NCBI GenBank assembly: GCA_934162265.1
Contig: CAKPHZ010000020.1
Location: 1 to 25,448 of the forward strand
DNA from: an uncultured Bacilli bacterium
GTDB lineage: Bacteria; Bacillota_I; Bacilli_A; RF39; UBA660
Direction of reading: 5' to 3'
DNA: 25,448 nt
The position numbers and the translations under genes are program-made. Below the pieces are notes generated by a model. That model was not told the origin of the DNA, made no database searches, and saw nothing but the letters and a program-made list of their open reading frames with translations. The first letter of the stretch is position 1. Every line of letters begins with the position of its first letter. Below are positions 20,879-25,448 of the stretch, in pieces.

Positions 20879-21168
20879 TAAATGCTGGTACATTTCTATT
20901 GATTTTGCTTGGAATATTGTGTTCTATTTTGTTAGTTGTTTTAATAGTATTAAGTGTTAAATTAATTTATACAATTAATCGAATAAACCAAGTTCTTGAT
21001 GAGGTAGAATTAAAAATTTCAAAGTTTGATAAAGCTTTTAGTTTGGTTGATATTGTTACTGATAATATGGCTTTAGTTAGTGATAAGTTAGTGGATGGAA
21101 TTAGTTATCTTATTCGAAAAGTGTTTGTTCGAAAAAATAATAGAAAGGTAGATGAAGAAAATGAGTAA
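20875..21168 (+). CDS. Small membrane protein, DUF948/YtxG-like
   Basis: 97 residues: a hydrophobic N-terminal membrane segment (about 5-32), then a helical, charged cytoplasmic part (LIYTINRINQVLDEVELKIS and later VTDNMALVSDKLVDGI) with heptad-like spacing, and a basic/acidic tail. This layout and the YtxH gene directly after it match YtxG (DUF948) of the B. subtilis ytxGHJ stress operon. The start overlaps the upstream stop (ATGA), and its end overlaps ytxH. The function in B. subtilis is general-stress related but not defined. Confidence 0.6.
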   Translation: MINAGTFLLILLGILCSILLVVLIVLSVKLIYTINRINQVLDEVELKISKFDKAFSLVDIVTDNMALVSDKLVDGISYLIRKVFVRKNNRKVDEENE

Positions 21169-21568
21169 TCGTAATAATAAGCATGGTTTTGCTAAATTTT
21201 TAGCAGGTGTTGGTATTGGAGCAGGATTAGGATTGTTATTTGCTCCTAAATCTGGAGAGGAAACTAGAAGAAGTTTAAAGAAAAAAATTGATGAATTTAT
21301 TTCTGAAGTTAAAAAGATTGATGTTGTTGAAGTAAAGGATGAATTTTTGGCAAAGGTAGAGGATATTAAGTCTGAGCTTGAAGATTTGGATAAAGAAAAA
21401 GTTTTAAAGATTGCTAAAGAGAAATCAGAAGATATTAAGAAAAAAACTTTAGATTTAGTTCAATTGGCTAAAGATAAAGGAACACCTGTTTTAGAAGGGG
21501 TTGCTGATGATCTTAGATTAAAGGCTATTGATGTTACTAAAGATGTGTTAAGAAAATTAGAAAAGTAG
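21161..21568 (+). CDS. ytxH: YtxH domain protein
   Basis: 135 residues. The N-terminus FAKFLAGVGIGAGLGLLFAPKSGEETR (about residues 9-35) is the YtxH signature: a short Gly-rich membrane segment followed by APKSGxETR. The rest is a long amphipathic helix of Lys/Glu with repeated VExxKxE patterns, similar to apolipoprotein-like helices. ATG 21161 is preferred to ATG 21152 because AGAAAGG (21142-21148) is the 5' part of the Shine-Dalgarno and best fits a 12-base distance. It overlaps the YtxG-like gene by eight bases. A strong bidirectional terminator follows. Confidence 0.8.
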   Translation: MSNRNNKHGFAKFLAGVGIGAGLGLLFAPKSGEETRRSLKKKIDEFISEVKKIDVVEVKDEFLAKVEDIKSELEDLDKEKVLKIAKEKSEDIKKKTLDLVQLAKDKGTPVLEGVADDLRLKAIDVTKDVLRKLEK

Positions 21569-21581
21569 ATTTGTTTAAGTA

Positions 21582-21614
21582 AAAAATTACACCTAGAGTT
21601 TGGTGTGATTTTTT
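21582..21614. terminator. Bidirectional terminator between ytxH and gerKB
   Basis: AAAAATTACACC (21582-21593) pairs with GGTGTGATTTTT (21602-21613), twelve pairs with one G-U, loop of eight bases. The + strand ends in six T, the - strand in five T. It lies between two convergent operons. Confidence 0.85.
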
Positions 21615-21626
21615 GTGGATTTTAAA

Positions 21627-22706
21627 TTAAATTTTTACTTTGTTTCTGATAAAAATATTTATTCCTATAATGAGATATAGTATTAGTAAAATTGAACAAA
21701 TTATAGGGAAATAATGTAATCCAATGTAGTAGAACAAAGTATTATTTTTAAAGATATAATTGCTTAAGAAGATTAATAGGAAAGTAGAAATTATTGGTGT
21801 TAATTTTTTACTTTCTTTTTTTATTGAGAAACTAATATGATAAATTACTAGGGATAGAGTAATAAATGAATTTAAAATCCATTTAATATAAATGAAATTT
21901 TCTATTCTTTCAATAAATCTGAATAAAGATATTTTTTTTAAGACTGTATATTCTGGGTATTGATAAATTTTACAGAGATAAATTCCTAGAGAACTAAGGC
22001 ATAGGAAGATTGCTAAAAAGGCAAATAGATATGCTAGAAAGTAGAAAAAGGTAAAGTATTTTGTTAGTTTTTGATTTTCTGTGATTTTATCTTTTTTAAC
22101 AATTAAGAGCATGAATATAGGACTTACATTTGTGATAGTGAGTAGAATTCCTGCTTTAAGAGGAGGAATAATTCCGTTTTCTAGGTATGGTTTTAAGTTT
22201 GCTGTTTCTATTGTGGGGATAAGTCCGGTTGTACTGATGATGGTCATAAAAATAATTACACTAAGAAAAATAATTGTTACTCTGGAAATGTTTTCTATAC
22301 CAGTATAGACATTATAGATAATTAGCAGACCAAATAAAATCATGAACCATAGAATAGGCGTTTCGGCTAGAAATTGAGAAATTGCAAAGTTACTAACATT
22401 GAATAGTTGTACCGTTCCAATTAGAAAGATAAAAATGTTAATTAAGAAATTTAAAATTGTTCCAAGGTACTTTCCAAATAAGTATTTGTTTTTTTCTAAA
22501 ATATTTAATGTTGGTTGGTAATTAAAAATATATAGAAATAAAAGAAAAGGAATTAAGCCTAAAACAAATGAAATTAATACAGAAATCCAAGCGTCTACTC
22601 CTGTTATGCGAATTAAATTGTGACTTCCTACTCCACTAAAAAGAGAAAATATGGGAGAGCCTAGTAGGCAAGCAAATTGGAATGCTGTTAATTTATCTTT
22701 CTTCAT
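21627..22706 (-). CDS. gerKB: Spore germination permease, GerAB/GerKB family
   Basis: A 359-residue polytopic inner-membrane protein of the APC-type GerAB family, the subunit that binds germinants in GerA receptors. About ten membrane segments are visible. Family marks include the N-terminal LTAFQFACLLGSPIFSLFSG, the YPEYTVLKKISLFRFIERIE region (about 250-269) near the middle-to-end, and a short basic C-terminus. It is the last gene of a gerKA-gerKC-gerKB order; the symbol follows that order, not a proven orthology. The start overlaps the gerKC stop (ATGA). The terminator at 21582 ends the operon. Confidence 0.85.
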   Translation of the reverse strand: MKKDKLTAFQFACLLGSPIFSLFSGVGSHNLIRITGVDAWISVLISFVLGLIPFLLFLYIFNYQPTLNILEKNKYLFGKYLGTILNFLINIFIFLIGTVQLFNVSNFAISQFLAETPILWFMILFGLLIIYNVYTGIENISRVTIIFLSVIIFMTIISTTGLIPTIETANLKPYLENGIIPPLKAGILLTITNVSPIFMLLIVKKDKITENQKLTKYFTFFYFLAYLFAFLAIFLCLSSLGIYLCKIYQYPEYTVLKKISLFRFIERIENFIYIKWILNSFITLSLVIYHISFSIKKESKKLTPIISTFLLIFLSNYIFKNNTLFYYIGLHYFPIICSILLILYLIIGINIFIRNKVKI

Positions 22707-23863
22707 TGATAAACACCTCGATTTAAGTTTCCTTTTTCTTTTCCTTTAACCTCTACTTTTACTTTTACTTTTATATTTTGAAAAGTTCCTTTGTACCAAT
22801 TTTTATTTATAGTTTTGTAGTATTTGGGATCAGTTTTATAAATTAAATCTCTGAATCCAAAGATGTCGCTGTTGTATTTACTTTTTATATTTTTAATAGA
22901 GTTTTCTACTGTTTTTTTTAATTCTTTGTTTAATTCTTTTTCTAGATTTGTGACTTCTTTTAAGTTTTCTAAGTCTATTTTTTCATTTACATCTGCGATG
23001 GCGGAATTCCCTTTTAGGGTTATTTCTATTTCTTTTGTTTTTTTGTTAAATTCCATTTTTGAGGAGAAACGAATAAGTTTGTGGACAATATATTGATTGT
23101 TTTTAGTACTTGTTCGAATGAAGAAATTTTTTGCTTCGTTAGTTAGAATGTTGTAGGTTAATTCTTCTTTTTCGGTTAAATATCCTTTGAGTTGATTATT
23201 TTTAAAAATTGCCATGCCTGATAGATTTGGTGTAGCTTCATTTGTGGTGTTAGAAATGTTTGTTTTTCCTTCGCCTTCTTTTTTATCTCCCTTGATGTCG
23301 ATTACTGGTAAGACTAACTCTATATTGGGGTTTAGAACGTTACTAATTAATTCATGATAGGTCATAACATTTGCGTATCCTAGATATTTGCTGTTATTTT
23401 CTAAGCTATTCCGAATGTTTTGTGAAGAGATTTTTTCTAGGGGAGTGGTGATTTTTAAAACGTCATCACTTTTTCCAATTAATACCTTGAACTCGCTGCG
23501 AATTTCTGGATCTCTTGCAAAGAAATCTAGAATATCGATTAAATTTTCCTTAGCAATTTTTTCGTCAATTACTAATATTTCTATATGAGCTCCATACATT
23601 TTTCTAGGAGAATCTTGGATCATTTTACGGATTGCTTCTTGGATGGATTTTGCTTTTTTGGTGTAAGTGATGAATTCTGGTTCTTCTCCACTTGAGGCAT
23701 CTTGTTCTTTTTTTGGATTGATTACTTCTGTTGTTAGTTTAATATCATTTCCTTCTTTGGTTATGCTAATTCCGCTAACAATTGCTAGTTCGTTGATTTC
23801 TCTATAATTATAGCAGCCAGTTAAGAGAAATATTATGGGAATTATTAAGAGTATTTTTTTCAT
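22703..23863 (-). CDS. gerKC: Spore germination lipoprotein, GerAC/GerKC family
   Basis: 386 residues. The signal peptide MKKILLIIPIIFLLTGC ends in a lipobox (Cys17), and CYNYREINELAIVSGISI is the usual beginning of mature GerC subunits. PRKMYGAHIEILVIDEKIA (about 99-117) and the late FRDLIYKTDPKYYKTINKNW segment also fit. The protein sits on the outer face of the spore inner membrane and needs diacylglyceryl modification, here by the Lgt at 625. It overlaps gerKA and gerKB by four bases each, so the three are translationally coupled. Confidence 0.9.
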   Translation of the reverse strand: MKKILLIIPIIFLLTGCYNYREINELAIVSGISITKEGNDIKLTTEVINPKKEQDASSGEEPEFITYTKKAKSIQEAIRKMIQDSPRKMYGAHIEILVIDEKIAKENLIDILDFFARDPEIRSEFKVLIGKSDDVLKITTPLEKISSQNIRNSLENNSKYLGYANVMTYHELISNVLNPNIELVLPVIDIKGDKKEGEGKTNISNTTNEATPNLSGMAIFKNNQLKGYLTEKEELTYNILTNEAKNFFIRTSTKNNQYIVHKLIRFSSKMEFNKKTKEIEITLKGNSAIADVNEKIDLENLKEVTNLEKELNKELKKTVENSIKNIKSKYNSDIFGFRDLIYKTDPKYYKTINKNWYKGTFQNIKVKVKVEVKGKEKGNLNRGVYQ

Positions 23864-25311
23864 TTGTTCACCCGCTTATATTTGATTATATTATTGGATA
23901 ATTCATATTCTCTTTTGTTTAGATATTTGGTTGGGAATTTGATGATGCTGTTTTTTAAGCCAGTTTTTGATATTGGGGAGTATGGGGTTAAATAACAGAT
24001 TCCAAAAGAATGTAGGGAACTTAGTTTGATGATAAAGAAAATAAAGGCAAATAGGACGCCGATTATTCCAAATGACATTCCTCCTATCATAAAGAGAATT
24101 CTCCACCATCTTATTCCATTGATGACTTCTGGTTCTGTGAATAATAGGGAAGATAGGGAAGTGATGGCTAGAACAATTATCATAATGGGAGAGACAATTC
24201 CTGCATTTACAGCGGCATCTCCTAAGATTAATGCTCCTACGGTAGAGAGAGCACTTGTGGTAAAGGTTGGTCCTCTTAAATCGCCTTCTCTTAGAATTTC
24301 AAAGGCTATCATCATAATTATTGCTTCAATGAAGGCAGGAAATGGAACTGATGCTCTTTGGGAGGCAAAACTTACTAGTAATTGGGTGGGGAGCATTTCT
24401 TGATTGAAAGTAGTAACTGCGATATAGACTCCTGGAGTAAATAATGTAATGAATAAAGCTAGGTAGCGAATCATTCTAGTTAAGGTAATGTTGATGCTTT
24501 TTCCATAACTATCTTCTGTTGAGATTAATAAATCATTTAAGACAATAGGAAGAATTAAGGCAAATTGGCAACAGTCAATCATGATTACTATTCTTCCTCC
24601 TAAAATGGCTTGGCAGACTTTGTCGGGACGTTCTGTTGAAATGATTGTAGGGAGAGTACTTTTATTTTCTTTTTCAATTAAATTTTTTATTGTTCCACAG
24701 TTAATGATTCCATCGATATTGATACTTTCTATTAATTTTGAGACGTTGTTTACTAGTTCTTTTTTGCAAACTCCGTTTAGGTAGATGAGGTTGACTTTAG
24801 TTTTGGTGTATTTTCCAATTTCTAGTGATTCTATCCAAAGATTGTTATCTTTTATTCTTCTTCTGATTAGTCCCATGTTTGTTTGCATGTCTTCGACAAA
24901 GGAATCCATTGAGCCTCTTAGGGCACTTTCTGTTTGGGGGGTACTAATACTTCTAGAGAGTTTTGATTTTGTTTCTAGAGCGAAGTAGGTTGGGGAATCT
25001 TCAATTAATATAATGGTAAATCCATAATGTAGGTAGTAGCAGATATCTTCATAATTGGTAATTTTTGTGATTTTGAAATTTTCAATTTCGTTGAAAATAA
25101 TATTTTCAAGATTTTTTGGCTTGGGATATTGTTTGCTTATTTTATCTAGACTTCTAATAATAAAGTCACTGATTTTATCTGATGAAGTAAGTGGTTCATT
25201 ATATATAATATAAATCTCTTTATTACATACTTTCTTTTTTCGATATGTAATGTCACTAGTATTGTTTGTATCTTTTTTTAAGGATGTTATGATTGTCTCT
25301 ATCTTTTCCAT
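23860..25311 (-). CDS. gerKA: Spore germination protein, GerAA/GerKA family
   Basis: 483 residues. A soluble N-terminal domain (about 1-250) contains TESALRGSMDSFVEDMQTN, the best conserved stretch of GerAA proteins, followed by IRRRI and further the PTIISTERPDKVCQAILGGR segment. Four to five membrane segments follow (about 255-440) with PFPAFIEAIIMMIAFEILRE and the GDAAVNAGIVSPIMIIV motif. Together with GerKC and GerKB it forms the germinant receptor/ion channel in the spore inner membrane. GAGGTGA (- strand, 25316-25322) precedes the ATG at 25311. It is the first gene of the operon. Confidence 0.92.
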   Translation of the reverse strand: MEKIETIITSLKKDTNNTSDITYRKKKVCNKEIYIIYNEPLTSSDKISDFIIRSLDKISKQYPKPKNLENIIFNEIENFKITKITNYEDICYYLHYGFTIILIEDSPTYFALETKSKLSRSISTPQTESALRGSMDSFVEDMQTNMGLIRRRIKDNNLWIESLEIGKYTKTKVNLIYLNGVCKKELVNNVSKLIESINIDGIINCGTIKNLIEKENKSTLPTIISTERPDKVCQAILGGRIVIMIDCCQFALILPIVLNDLLISTEDSYGKSINITLTRMIRYLALFITLFTPGVYIAVTTFNQEMLPTQLLVSFASQRASVPFPAFIEAIIMMIAFEILREGDLRGPTFTTSALSTVGALILGDAAVNAGIVSPIMIIVLAITSLSSLLFTEPEVINGIRWWRILFMIGGMSFGIIGVLFAFIFFIIKLSSLHSFGICYLTPYSPISKTGLKNSIIKFPTKYLNKREYELSNNIIKYKRVNK

Positions 25312-25331
25312 TATTTCACCTCGTATATTTT

Positions 25332-25338
25332 TAGTATG
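25332..25338 (-). promoter_or_regulatory. Sigma-G/F-like -10 element for the ger operon
   Basis: On the - strand CATACTA matches the -10 preferred by forespore sigma factors (CATnnTA). It lies 20 bases before the gerKA ATG, giving a leader of about 14 bases that just contains the ribosome binding site. A -35 of the TGHATA kind is not convincing at the expected distance (TTTAAA only). gerA-type operons are known sigma-G targets. Confidence 0.45.
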
Positions 25339-25416
25339 AATTAAAAGTTATTATTTTAAACAAATTTTTTATCGTTGAATCAATCTAAAGTGCACAAATA
25401 AGTGCAATTAAGTAAT

Positions 25417-25448
25417 AAAAGTGTGTTTTCAAAAGAAAATGCACTTTT
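25417..25448. terminator. Possible terminator at the window edge
   Basis: AAAAGTG (25417-25423) and CACTTTT (25442-25448), then TTTTC/GAAAA inside, form an interrupted dyad around an AAAA loop. On the - strand a short T run follows. It could end a gene right of the window, but it is AT-rich and cut by the window end. Confidence 0.3.

Noticed and set aside
24026..24988. Several + strand frames of 66-125 codons opposite the ger operon.
   Set aside because: All are shadows of gerKA with no ribosome binding site; the - strand proteins match the GerA family throughout.

Overview
The window is AT-rich (roughly 30% G+C by eye) and densely coded. Almost all genes from 1 to about 21.6 kb lie on the + strand, and a three-gene germination operon runs on the - strand at the right end. 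The codon bias (TTA/TTG, AGA, ATT), overlapping starts, strong purine-rich ribosome binding sites, a sigma-H-type sporulation factor, mini-RNase III, YqeG/YqeH, YtxH and a GerA-type germinant receptor together point to a low-GC, endospore-forming Bacillota, probably of the Bacilli/Erysipelotrichia kind. TGA is used as a stop. The exact lineage cannot be fixed from the sequence alone.

Layout. 168-2844: envelope and redox genes (YvlD-type membrane protein, lgt, trxB, DUF308-like membrane protein). 2845-3017: a terminator, a near-consensus Gram-positive LexA box and a good sigma-A promoter. 3018-9995: one apparently continuous operon of yqeG, yqeH, mrnC, rlmB, sigH, uvrA and a XerC/XerD recombinase, which combines ribosome maturation, the sporulation sigma factor and excision repair. 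10066-13260: an accessory island with an Mrr-like nuclease, a second PD-(D/E)xK nuclease-like gene, a candidate small structured RNA on the - strand and a rearranged, dead IS481-like element. 13371-15509: rbfA, nrnA, truB. 15643-18073: a perfect-consensus promoter, then ftsA and ftsZ. 18202-21568: rpoZ, an orphan prepilin-like gene, a small opposite-strand Pro/Tyr-rich protein, a lipoprotein, a highly charged protein, and a YtxG-like/YtxH pair. 21582-25311: a bidirectional terminator, then gerKB, gerKC and gerKA on the - strand behind a sigma-G/F-like -10.

How the parts work together. Most of the window is housekeeping: lipoprotein maturation, thioredoxin reduction, 23S and 30S maturation, pseudouridylation, nanoRNA degradation and Z-ring assembly. 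The sporulation link is sigH plus the germination operon. The observations most worth following are (1) the LexA box in front of an operon that carries uvrA far downstream; (2) a ~93-nt - strand RNA candidate with two GAAA-tetraloop hairpins, a C-rich single-stranded stretch and its own terminator; (3) the rbfA leader, where a strong Shine-Dalgarno lies 32 nt from the start codon but a hairpin between them would bring it to about 11 nt; and (4) two nuclease genes with no methyltransferase partner in view. I found no tRNA, rRNA, CRISPR array or riboswitch that I could support.
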